From NCBI GenBank assembly GCA_027604185.1, contig JADGKB010000007.1, positions 124,001 to 188,000 on the forward strand: 64,000 nucleotides of DNA, in the 5' to 3' direction. This document shows positions 33,225-42,137 of this stretch, in pieces (positions within the stretch are counted from its first letter, which is position 1; every line of letters begins with the position of its first letter). This DNA is from Boothiomyces macroporosus (taxonomy: Eukaryota; Chytridiomycota; Chytridiomycetes; Rhizophydiales; Terramycetaceae). The notes below the pieces were generated by a model, which did not search any database, had not been told where the DNA came from, and saw only the letters and a list, made by a program, of their open reading frames with translations. The position numbers and the translations under genes were made by a program.

Positions 33225-34600
33225 TTAACGCAAGATTTCAGAAAGTGACTTTGGATCTGCATCTTCTTGAACTCTTCCAGCCTTACCAAGTCCATTTCCG
33301 CTTTCGTCGAATCTATTCTTGTGAGTTCCTACAATTAAATCAAAATACCAGTGTATAATGTATGATCAGTTAATCTTTGGATGATTTCAGTGTTGACGGT
33401 AAAAGATACATTTGGATCAAGTTTTGGAATAGTGCCAGCTTCAACTATATCCTGATATAGCTGTTCAAAAGCCTCATCTCCATATTCTTCATACTTGATT
33501 TCAGCAAGCAACAATAATCCTTCGATAAATTGTTTCTTGTCAATTTTGCGAGCTGTTTTTGGTTTGACTCTATTGAATACAATGTCCACATCAATGATGC
33601 TCAATGATTTGGAAACTATTCCACAGTCTTTACAAACTTTTGCAAATTTAGTACCGTCCATCATTAGCATTGCGTTTGGATCCACTTTTCCACTACCAAA
33701 TTGACAGAAAGATTGAAAGACCTGGTAAAGAGTAGCCGTTTGATGCTTTGAGACAAGAGAAAGGTTTGCCTTTGGACTTGCTCCTGGGGATGTGGATTGA
33801 CGGGTCAATGTTCTCTTTGGGGTTTGTTTTACCTGAGTTCTAGGAAGAGTAGTTCTGTTTCCAGTTGGTGAGAGTGCCCGTTGTGCTGAACGGTGAACAG
33901 TGAAAGATTCTTCTTCCTTTACTACACTTGGGATTTGCTTTTCCTGCTGAAGTACTAACTGACTGATTAATTCAAAATCCAATTCAGAAACATTCTTTTT
34001 GATTGGGGCATATTCCTTTGGCAAGCTGGCTAAAAGATACAAGGCTGCAAAGTCATCCACAGAAATAGTAGGCCCAGCTACTGATTTAATGGTGTTGACA
34101 ATTGCACTGAATTCGTTCAACGAAGCTTTCATTGAACTACCGGCTTTGAAAGTTGCCAAGTTGGAAACGGCGTTAATACAAACTGGAATATTCAACTTTG
34201 GTTTTTGTGTTTCCTGTTGGGTGGTTGTTGGTGAGGACACCGGAGCAGTAGCAGCAGTTGTTGCAGGTGGAGCAGGAATAGTTGAAGGAGTGGTTGCAAG
34301 TGGAGCAGGAGTGGTTGCCGCATTCAACGTTGGAGTTCCTTCCTTAAAGTAATCAACCAAGTAACTCCAGATTTGAGGAGCAGGCAATTCATTAACTAAA
34401 GCAGTGAATTTATCACTCAAATTCAACAGGATTGCTTCTTTTGCAGAGGGATCGTTTACCACAGTTAACTTTGAAGCGTCCCACAAATCTTCTGCCTTTA
34501 GCATTGAAAGCATTCTGAATTTCCATAACGTCCAGTTGGTTTCATCCAATTTTAATCCAATGCTGTATCCGGCTTTGAGCGAAGAGTCTGTTGGTTTCAT
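33225..34600 (-). CDS. Chimeric protein: Ty1/Copia-type Gag domain fused to p25-alpha (TPPP) domain
   Basis: Two exons (34600-33349, 33328-33225; 20-nt intron) give 451 residues. Residues 1-90 and 140-225 match the Gag of Copia-type retrotransposons: KLDETNWTLWKFRMLSMLKAEDLWDA, LLNLSDKF...PQIWSYLVDYF, then FKAGSSMKASLNEFSAIVNTI, DDFAALYLLASLPKEYAPI and LISQLVLQQEKQI. An Ala/Pro/Thr insert splits the Gag part. After a basic linker with TP and SP sites, residues 290-451 are a full p25-alpha domain: [77 protein letters not shown]. No protease, integrase or zinc knuckle is present and the frame is intact, so it looks domesticated. TPPP proteins bind microtubules and are linked to flagella. Confidence 0.82.
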
Positions 34601-34790
34601 TGGAAAATTGGGAAAACAGCTTTGCCCGTTTTAAGGTGCCTCGTCGGACAGAATATCTCAAGGGATTAAATAACCAGGAGTAAAAGTGGCTGGGAAACAT
34701 AATACACAAACCAGTATCTTGATGGATAATATTATAGCAAGCTTTCGAACACACTAAATCCCATCTGTTCGCTTAAACTAGACTATAGCT

Positions 34791-35384
34791 TTATTTTTGA
34801 ACTCCTCTAACATCAGCATCTTTTCTGTTGGTGATTTGCGACAGCTCTTTGAATTCTTTATCTTTACCAGCCATTCCTAATCCTTTCCCGTGTTCATCAA
34901 ACCTGTTTTTGTGAGTACCTAGCATTAAGTTTGTCTACCAGTGTACAAGGAAGTATCCGTCAATTTGGAAACAATTTTCTTGTTTACAGGTGTGGTGACG
35001 TTAGGCACCAGTTTAGGAGTACCGCCAGACTGAACTACACTAGCAACCAAGAGGTCAAACGCATTGTCTTGTCCAGGATAGTTGATTTGTGACAGTAGGT
35101 TCAATGCTTCTCTAAATTGCTTTTCATCAATCTTTCGTGCATTTTTAGCTTTTACCTGTCTGAGCAAATTTTACCTTGTTGAAGATGATATCCACATCAG
35201 TCGTGGTAACTTTTAGTTTTGTGATATTACAGTCCTTGCAAAACTTTGAGAATTGCGACCCATCCATCATAGGGCCGGAATTCAGTGCAGAGGCAGAGGT
35301 GTTTTTGTTTAGATTATCAGATGACGCATTTCTTGCTGTTCCGAAATGGCAAAAGGCATTGAATATGTTCTGAATCGGATCCAT
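34791..35384 (-). CDS. p25-alpha / TPPP family protein
   Basis: Three exons (35384-35175, 35155-34939, 34918-34791; introns 19 and 20 nt) give 184 residues, a normal TPPP length. It consists only of the p25-alpha domain: IQNIFNAFCHFGT, MMDGSQFSKFCKDC, TDVDIIFNKVKAKNARKIDEKQFREAL, then [27 protein letters not shown]. The second intron sits at the same place ([11 protein letters not shown]) as the single intron of the neighbouring Gag-TPPP gene, showing that the two domains share a recent ancestor, probably by tandem duplication. The first intron is missing from the chimeric gene. TPPP promotes tubulin polymerisation and is found mainly in organisms with flagella. The stop TAA is part of AATAAA. 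Confidence 0.93.
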
Positions 35385-35478
35385 TCGTCTGATTTAGCTT
35401 ATATTAGTATAAGGTGGAAACTTTTTTTCATTGTTCCGCCATGGTCCAGTAAATCCTGCTTTGATTTTTTAATTTGAA

Positions 35479-36577
35479 ATGCGAATCAACTCGAGGTGCT
35501 TGCGGAGACAAAAAGCGCCATTGGTGATACTCATTATTGTTATAATTACACTACTGTTATTTATACCCAGAAATACAGCAAAGCACTACATGCTTCATTT
35601 AACTTACTTTACCAGACCACTGTGGGAGAAACCAGAAAAGCCGTTCACCATGATAACACATTACTATGCACCCGGAATAGAGCTATGCGAGCTCCATAAC
35701 TGGAAAGAAAGAACATCTGAAGCAAAAGTTTACGATGCGATATTGTTCAGCGTAGAATTAGACTTGCTGGAAGTACTTGAAGCTAACATAGATCCGTTTG
35801 CATGAATTGTACGATGTAGTAGAAAAGTTTATTATTCTTGAATCAAATTCAACTTTTACCGGTCTGTCAAAGCCATTACATTTCAAACTAAACCAAGAGC
35901 GGTTCAAGTTTGCCCAAGACAAAATTGTTTACAAAGCCATAGCACCACCGCCACTAAAGAAAGGAGAAGATCCATTTAAAATGGAAGAATATCATCGCGT
36001 GTCAATGAATGAGCTGATTGTCAGTGCTGGTGTGAAAACAAGCGACTGGGTATTGATGCTGGATGTAGATGAAATACCATCAGAGAATACAGTGCAGTTG
36101 TTCAGAAAATGCGATGGAATCCCAGATATAGTCCATCTCCAGTTACGTAACTATATATATTCGTTTGAATTCATGTTGGATATGAATAGCTGGAGAGGAA
36201 AAGCAGTCAAATATAAACCAGGAATTGGATATTCACATTCAAGAAAGTCGGATATGATGCTAGCAGACGCAGGATGGCATTGCTCATTTTGTTTTAGCAC
36301 AATCAAGGACTTTGAATTCAAAATGACGGGATATTCGCATTCCGATAGAGTCCATTACGATTACATCTTGGATCCAGAAAGAATACAAAAAGTAATTTGT
36401 GAAGGATCAGATATATTTGACATGTTACCAGAAAGCAATACTTACAAAGAGATGTTTCAAAAATGGGGCAAGCTACCCAAGCAAACTTCTGCAATAGAGT
36501 TGCCGAAATATTTGCTGCAGAACAAAACCAGGTTTTCCTACTTGCTGCCAGGAGGCTGTAAAAGAAAAGCGGAATAA
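35479..36577 (+). CDS. Glycosyltransferase family 17 (bisecting GlcNAc-transferase-like)
   Basis: Two exons (35479-35772, 35792-36577; 19-nt intron) give 359 residues. It is a type II membrane protein: a basic N-terminus, one helix (APLVILIIVIITLLLFI), then a catalytic domain. GT17 features are DAILFSVELDLLEIRLHELYDVVEKFIILESNSTFTG, the metal-binding DVDEIP, VHLQLRNYIYSFEF and AGWHCSFCFSTIKDFEFKMTGYSHSD. The family includes MGAT3, which adds beta-1,4-GlcNAc to N-glycan cores; fungal and protist members have unknown acceptors. Golgi location is inferred from topology. The stop overlaps an AATAAA hexamer. The TPPP gene starts 94 nt away, divergently. Confidence 0.9.
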
Positions 36578-36630
36578 ATAACTCTTGTATCGTTGGTAAT
36601 CAGATCCGTATTCATTGTCATTTTTTTTTC

Positions 36631-37233
36631 ATGTTGCCTGAAAGCACAAGAAATATAATTTTCGACTTGGGTGGGGTATTCATAGATGTGGATTATTCCA
36701 AAACCCGAAAAGCCTTTCAATCTCTGGGAATAAAAGACTTTGATTCCTACTTTACCCAAGACTCTTCAACCAGTCTCTTTAAAGAACTTGAAATTGGGAA
36801 GCTGGAACCTAAAGAATTTTACAGCAGATTCAGGACAGAAACGAAACTAAACCCAAGTGATGATCAAATTAGGGACGCATGGAATGCAATGCTTGGGGAA
36901 TGGTTTATTGACCAATTAGATTACTGTGAGAAGCTCTCATATAGAATATTCCTATTCTCAAATACCAATGTTATTCACCATGATTATTTCATCGACTCAC
37001 TTGCGAATAGAAAGAGCTTGGACCAGGTTTTTGAAAAGGTATACTACTCGCATACGCTAGGACAGCGCAAGCCAGATCCAGAATCATTCCTAACTATACT
37101 AAGTGAAAACGGATTGGATCCAACTGAAACAGTTTTTATTGACGACTCACTACAGAACGTCAGAGCTGCACAAACAGTAGGAATACATGGTATCTACTTG
37201 CAACCACCAGCAAAAGTTGCAAATATTTTATGA
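36631..37233 (+). CDS. HAD-superfamily hydrolase, bacterial-like
   Basis: Intronless, 200 residues. HAD motif I is NIIFDLGGVFIDVD (nucleophile Asp present, +2 position Gly as in the YihX-like subgroup), motif II LFSNTN, motif III GQRKPDPESF, motif IV FIDDSLQNV. AWNAMLGEW and KVYYSHTLG are typical of small phosphatases annotated in Bacteroidetes, so lateral acquisition is plausible. It probably dephosphorylates a small sugar phosphate or nucleotide. The final TGA overlaps the ATG of the next gene by the four bases ATGA, an arrangement usual in bacterial operons and rare in nuclear genes. Confidence 0.88.
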   Translation: MLPESTRNIIFDLGGVFIDVDYSKTRKAFQSLGIKDFDSYFTQDSSTSLFKELEIGKLEPKEFYSRFRTETKLNPSDDQIRDAWNAMLGEWFIDQLDYCEKLSYRIFLFSNTNVIHHDYFIDSLANRKSLDQVFEKVYYSHTLGQRKPDPESFLTILSENGLDPTETVFIDDSLQNVRAAQTVGIHGIYLQPPAKVANIL

Positions 37234-38219
37234 ATCTGGCAAATAAACTCACTTCCCGAATCATACAATTGAAATCTCTTCCTTTTGGTCCTTATTCTAC
37301 TCAGGAAGCGAATGCGTTCTTGGTTGGAAATGGGAGAGAAAGGATTCTCATTGATACAGGGACTGGACACCAAATGTTTATACCGTTACTACAACAGACA
37401 CTATCTGCAGAGAAAGCGATTGTAAAGATGGTATTGATTACTCATCAACATCAAGCTCACTTTAATGGATTCAATTTGAGCGAGTATAGTGTGTTTGGGA
37501 TCAACAAACATAAAAAATATCCGCATATGCAAATTCTAAAAGATGGACAGGTATTTAAAGCAGATGGAGCTACTATCAAGGCGGTCAGCACCCCTGGTCA
37601 TTGTCCCGATCATGCCTCTTATTTCTTGCAAGAAGAAGATTGTCTCTTCAGTGGCGACTCTCTTGCAGCTAGATTAACCAACAATGACACAAGATACTTG
37701 TACAGCAACCTCGCTGATTTCAAAAAGTCTATTTCAAAGCAATCGAGCTTGTATCCGAAACTATGCTTGCAAGGACACGGAGAAATTTCTATAAACGCAT
37801 ATCAACTATTGGATAACTCACTGCAAGATGTGCGCAATGTTGACAGATTGATTACTGAATTGCTACTACAAAATGGATCCTTGACTACAAAACTGTTGAT
37901 TGAAAAATATAGCCAGAGTAGAGGTATAACTAAACAAAGCGATCTTTTGGTACTTGCTGGCATGATACGAGTGCATTTAGATCAATTGGAAAAGGATGGA
38001 ATTATAGTAAAACGAAATGTTGCTTACGACACCTATGGAAAAGCGGATGGAACAATTAAAGGGCCAGGTGGACTTGAAATGACCAAGATATTCTCATTGG
38101 TCCAAGAATCTAGAAAAAAAGACTATGAAAGTCAACTTGGATACAAGGAAAAACTCGATTTACATTCAATACATTCAGACTACCAAATCCCATCCAATAC
38201 GACATGGACATTGAAATAA
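37230..38219 (+). CDS. LACTB2-like metallo-beta-lactamase fold protein with altered metal motif
   Basis: Intronless, 329 residues. It resembles LACTB2: N-terminal SRIIQLKSLPFGPYSTQEANAFLVG, ILIDTGTG, VSTPGHCPDHASYF, LFSGDSLAA and LQGHGEI, followed by the C-terminal winged-helix region. LACTB2 is a mitochondrial single-strand endoribonuclease. The first metal motif reads THQHQAH instead of THxHxDH; the metal-binding Asp is Ala, while the other ligands (HxH, the PGH His, the GD Asp, the GHG His) remain. Activity may be reduced or changed. The ATG at 37230 overlaps the HAD stop, and the encoded N-terminus matches the family start well, so it is probably real. Confidence 0.87.
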   Translation: MNLANKLTSRIIQLKSLPFGPYSTQEANAFLVGNGRERILIDTGTGHQMFIPLLQQTLSAEKAIVKMVLITHQHQAHFNGFNLSEYSVFGINKHKKYPHMQILKDGQVFKADGATIKAVSTPGHCPDHASYFLQEEDCLFSGDSLAARLTNNDTRYLYSNLADFKKSISKQSSLYPKLCLQGHGEISINAYQLLDNSLQDVRNVDRLITELLLQNGSLTTKLLIEKYSQSRGITKQSDLLVLAGMIRVHLDQLEKDGIIVKRNVAYDTYGKADGTIKGPGGLEMTKIFSLVQESRKKDYESQLGYKEKLDLHSIHSDYQIPSNTTWTLK

Positions 38220-38254
38220 ATTTATTGAAACCTTGAAATAAATTTATTGAAACC
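38211..38254. repeat. Perfect 22-bp tandem duplication holding palindromic poly(A) signals
   Basis: Two adjacent identical copies of a 22-mer, 38211-38232 and 38233-38254, each contain the palindrome AATAAATTTATT. The left copy includes the stop of the metallo-beta-lactamase gene, the right copy the stop of the convergent Cys-rich gene, so the repeat supplies AATAAA on both strands. Confidence 0.9.
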
Positions 38255-38534
38255 CTTGAAATTGTCCAGGTTCAACCTGTCCAGGCTCAACTTGACATGT
38301 TTGAGTAAGACAATGATTCAATTGACCACCTTCATTACCAAACCTAAACTGTTGATGACAAGTTTGAGTGCAAGCAACACAGGTAGAAATACACTTGTTT
38401 CTTTGGGCGCCAAGGTTACCAAACGGAAACTGTTTAAAGCATCTGGTAGTGCAATTAGGGAACACCTCCCCTGGTTGTGTGAACTGTGGAGCTGCGGAAA
38501 CAAAGACAGTTAGAGCCAAGAGGTTGAAATGCAT
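38244..38534 (-). CDS. Small secreted Cys-rich protein with internal repeat
   Basis: Intronless, 96 residues. A signal peptide (MHFNLLALTVFVSAAP) is followed by two copies of a ~26-residue unit, NCTTRCFKQFPFGNLGAQR with C-x3-C, and CTQTCHQQFRFGNEGGQLNHC; each has C-x3-C, then Q-F-x-F-G-N-x-G and a C-x3/4-C end. The C-terminus is a short repeat VEPGQ-VEPGQ-FQGFQ. All eight or nine cysteines could pair. TATAAATAC lies about 23-31 nt upstream of the ATG. No known family recognised; an extracellular or wall protein is the likely role. Confidence 0.7.
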   Translation of the reverse strand: MHFNLLALTVFVSAAPQFTQPGEVFPNCTTRCFKQFPFGNLGAQRNKCISTCVACTQTCHQQFRFGNEGGQLNHCLTQTCQVEPGQVEPGQFQGFQ

Positions 38535-38556
38535 TTGGGAATGAAGGATCTTGTCG

Positions 38557-38565
38557 GTATTTATA
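38557..38565 (-). promoter_or_regulatory. TATA box of the small Cys-rich secreted gene
   Basis: On the minus strand TATAAATAC stands 23-31 nt before ATG 38534, matching the spacing at other secreted-protein genes here. Confidence 0.5.
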
Positions 38566-38841
38566 CCCTTTTGGCGGTCAATTTGCCGTCTCTACAGGCA
38601 GAGCTGAACATGATAATTTTTCCACATTTATACTGTCAATTACAATTGATTGATTCCATGAACACGATTAATACTAGGGTTATTCAATCAGGACTCAAAT
38701 AGAATGCTTGGTTTGGAGAATTGGTGATTTAAAGTAGCTCCATATTAGCTAGCAATGACAGGCTGGTACCGATTCGACTCAGCCCAGTTAATGATTAATA
38801 TAACAAAGAGATTATTGCATAATCACCTCAACCAATTTATT

Positions 38842-39485
<644 letters not shown>

Positions 39486-39541
39486 GATGTGATGGTTTTT
39501 TTGTTTTTCCAGAAATGAAAAAAGTAAAAGTCGTTTTAAAG

Positions 39542-40012
39542 TTATTCTTTTTTAATCTTTGGCAGAGATTCAAGGTCGCTGTGGAGAAGATACACTCCAA
39601 TGAGAAGCATTAAGACGAGGCCGAGATGGCAATAAGCGACAGTCTCTACCAACACCGCTACCCTTGGGTTACCTGCTTCGATGTAGGGCAATTCCTGTTC
39701 TACAGACTGCTCTACTGTCGAGTAAATTCCCAATCCAACTACAAATAGCAGAGCGCATGAAATCACTCTTACTGACCTCCTCTGATAAATATGGACTCCG
39801 AAAAAGATGAATGCAACCGCAAGTAATATCGGTATCAGAACAATCGGAATGAAATGAACCATTGTGGTTTTGAAGTATGAATGATTGCGCGCTATTACTT
39901 GGCCCGATTTGTTTCCCATTAGTATGTCGATATCGAATATCATGTCCGCCATCAGGAATCCTATTAACAACACAAACGCATAAATGTGAACTCGAAGATT
40001 CAAAACCGACAT
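39542..40012 (-). CDS. Small four-helix membrane protein
   Basis: Intronless, 156 residues from ATG 40012. Four hydrophobic helices are visible: [55 protein letters not shown] and [20 protein letters not shown]. It ends in a short acidic/basic tail ([10 protein letters not shown]). I do not recognise it. The divergent HeH-protein gene starts 74 nt away and the NDUFS8 gene begins 56 nt downstream on the same strand. Confidence 0.7.
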   Translation of the reverse strand: MSVLNLRVHIYAFVLLIGFLMADMIFDIDILMGNKSGQVIARNHSYFKTTMVHFIPIVLIPILLAVAFIFFGVHIYQRRSVRVISCALLFVVGLGIYSTVEQSVEQELPYIEAGNPRVAVLVETVAYCHLGLVLMLLIGVYLLHSDLESLPKIKKE

Positions 40013-40086
40013 TTGAGAAAAACCAAAGTGCAAGATTTTCAACTTCTCTTTGCAAATATAAGCGCAGATCCAGTACTAGTCCAGAG

Positions 40087-41745
40087 ATGGATGAAGACCC
40101 AGTGAATAATTATGAGAATGAAATTAAATTTCTCTTTTTTTCGCAAATGACCGTGAAGCCAGAGCCAGCAGAATATCTAGATCCTGACTACGATCCTTCA
40201 AAGCTGACCATCAGCCATCTTTGTTCGATCCTTTCCTTCCACTCTATTGAACTACCCGCTGCGAAACAAAGAAAACAATTTTACTTGGACCTCTGGACAG
40301 AATCTCTTTTGCCGCGAATGAGTGCAATCAAGGAAGAAATGGAAAACATTGTTCCAAGCAACGAAGGGTAACTCAGTATTAATAGTAGAATAACGCTAGT
40401 GTTGCCCAAGAGCAAAATCCCAATTCCAGTATCTAATTCAGAACAAGACGAATCTCCAATGAAGAAGGAGTTCAAAGATTCTACACCAGTTAAACCAAAG
40501 GAACCGCTCCCTGTTGCAGTAAAGCCAGAATCGTTTGATTTGGCTCCGAATCAAGTAGTGAACAAGGAAGATGAAGATCAAGAAGTATTCGTTTACAAGG
40601 AAATCAAACGCAAGTTTGAAACCTGTGAATTGAACACCAAGAAACCAAAGTACGACGTTGAATTCATCAAAACCAACCGTCCTGATCTGCAGTTCAAGCG
40701 ACCACCAACTCCGTCCCAAAGAAAATCAAAGTTACTTGGGGATGTCAATAACATTCGCCTTTCTCCTACCAGATCTAGTGTAGTTTCACAAGTAGAAGCT
40801 CCAAAACAAGAAAGATTTTTGATCAAACCGGAACTTCCTGGTTTAAAGCCACGTTTGGTAAATGACTCTCCAATGAAAAAAAGTGTAAAGGAAATGGCAA
40901 AATCATTTGATGATCTCAGTGATGGAACTATCGGATCAGATGTTGAACAAGAAGTTGAAATTGTCAAGCGCAACCTCTATCCTGAAATTGTAGACGAGAC
41001 TTTTGATTTTGATAAAGAACCAAAAGAGGCAGACTCTGAAATTACGGAAGACGGTATCGTAGAGAAGGTTGTGTCAAGTATTGCTGATGATCAGTCGGAA
41101 TGGGTGTTTGGAACTATCATCAAGTTGGCAATGCTATCAGGGTTAACTCTTGCATTCTTGTATGCCTTTTATTCAGTTCACAGTGATCTTGTTAATAGCA
41201 GACCAATCTCGCTATTAGACCATTTTGGTAGAAACAGAGATAAAGTTGTTGGATACTTTTCCGCTTTTGGAAGAGTAACTTTACAAATACTGAATACTGT
41301 AGAAGAAGCTATTTACAAATATTCGCTGTTGACATACAAGTATGTAGTAGAATACTATAAAAGCCTTCCATATTCAGATATGATTACTCGCGAAGTAAGT
41401 CGATCTTTCCACCAACTTGGCGAATTTCTACAATATGTGGTAGAATTCGTCCGCACCAATACTTTATACTACTGGAATGTGTTTTATACTTTATATGGAA
41501 AGGCTGTTGAAGAAGAAACAATCCGAAGCTTTGGTCAACTGAAGGAGTTTGTCCTGTTTAGTTTCCATTCATTGGCTGATTTTTCCGCTACCGCACAGCA
41601 ACAACTAAATCAGTCACCAGTCTTTGCAAAGTTTTTTGAAGAATGTCGAAATTTGGGTGCTTCGTTTGCTGAAATCCCTCCTCAAATTATAGGATCATTG
41701 GGCGTTGGTGTAGTAGTTGGTGTTGTCGTAGCAAAGCTGATTTAA
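40087..41745 (+). CDS. HeH/LEM-like nuclear envelope protein with unusual C-terminus
   Basis: Two exons (40087-40367, 40389-41745; 21-nt intron) give 545 residues. Residues ~30-75 form a HeH (LEM-like) domain: YLDPDYDPSKLTISHLCSIL, then ELPAAKQRKQFYLDLW, as in yeast Heh1/Src1. A disordered, SP/TP-rich nucleoplasmic region follows (for example FKRPPTPSQRKS and IRLSPTRSS), then a transmembrane helix (IIKLAMLSGLTLAFLYAFYSV), ~180 residues of amphipathic helical sequence and a final glycine/valine helix (IGSLGVGVVVGVVVAKLI). The MAN1-type winged helix expected after the first helix in Heh/Man1 proteins is not visible. The protein probably tethers chromatin at the inner nuclear membrane. Confidence 0.78.
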
Positions 41746-42137
41746 AATAAACTAGGTTTACTAACAATTCTTGTTCGGGTTAACTGCGGATCTTTTTCTA
41801 TCCCGAACCTGATTTACGTGATAATCATGCGTGTCCATGTGAACTGCGGCCCAAACGCTTGTTGTAGCAAAAGCCCAAAAGCTTTTCCGTTTACAAACTC
41901 TCCATTGTCCAAATAGATTCCACAGTGGTTAGTATAAATATGCAAGCTTATCCCGCGATACCCCAACTCTTTAAACATACTAAAAGAAGGATTATTTCCA
42001 CCATATCACAAGTGTGGTAGTGTTAGCAAACGCATGGAGTCAGTTAACCGCTCAAGAGAGTGCGTGGTGCAGCATATGGCAAAGAAAAGCCTACCTCTAT
42101 AAATAGCCAAGGAAGTGGGCGATAAGCATAAAATAAA
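41746..42137. other. Promoter region of the aspartic protease gene
   Basis: 392 bp without a gene. An octamer AACTGCGG occurs twice (about 41781 and 41842) and a TATA box lies at the right end. Nothing else stands out. Confidence 0.4.
42098..42106 (+). promoter_or_regulatory. TATA box of the aspartic protease gene
   Basis: TATAAATAG ends 32 nt before ATG 42138. Its sequence is the best TATA consensus in the window. Confidence 0.6.

Noticed and set aside
33225..34600. Gag-TPPP as an active retrotransposon fragment
   Set aside because: No protease, reverse transcriptase, integrase, LTR or flanking duplication is visible and the downstream part is a complete host domain with a host-type intron.
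36631..38219. Bacterial contamination around the HAD/metallo-beta-lactamase pair
   Set aside because: Both genes are embedded between clear eukaryotic genes with spliceosomal introns, with similar base composition and shared AATAAA stop pattern.
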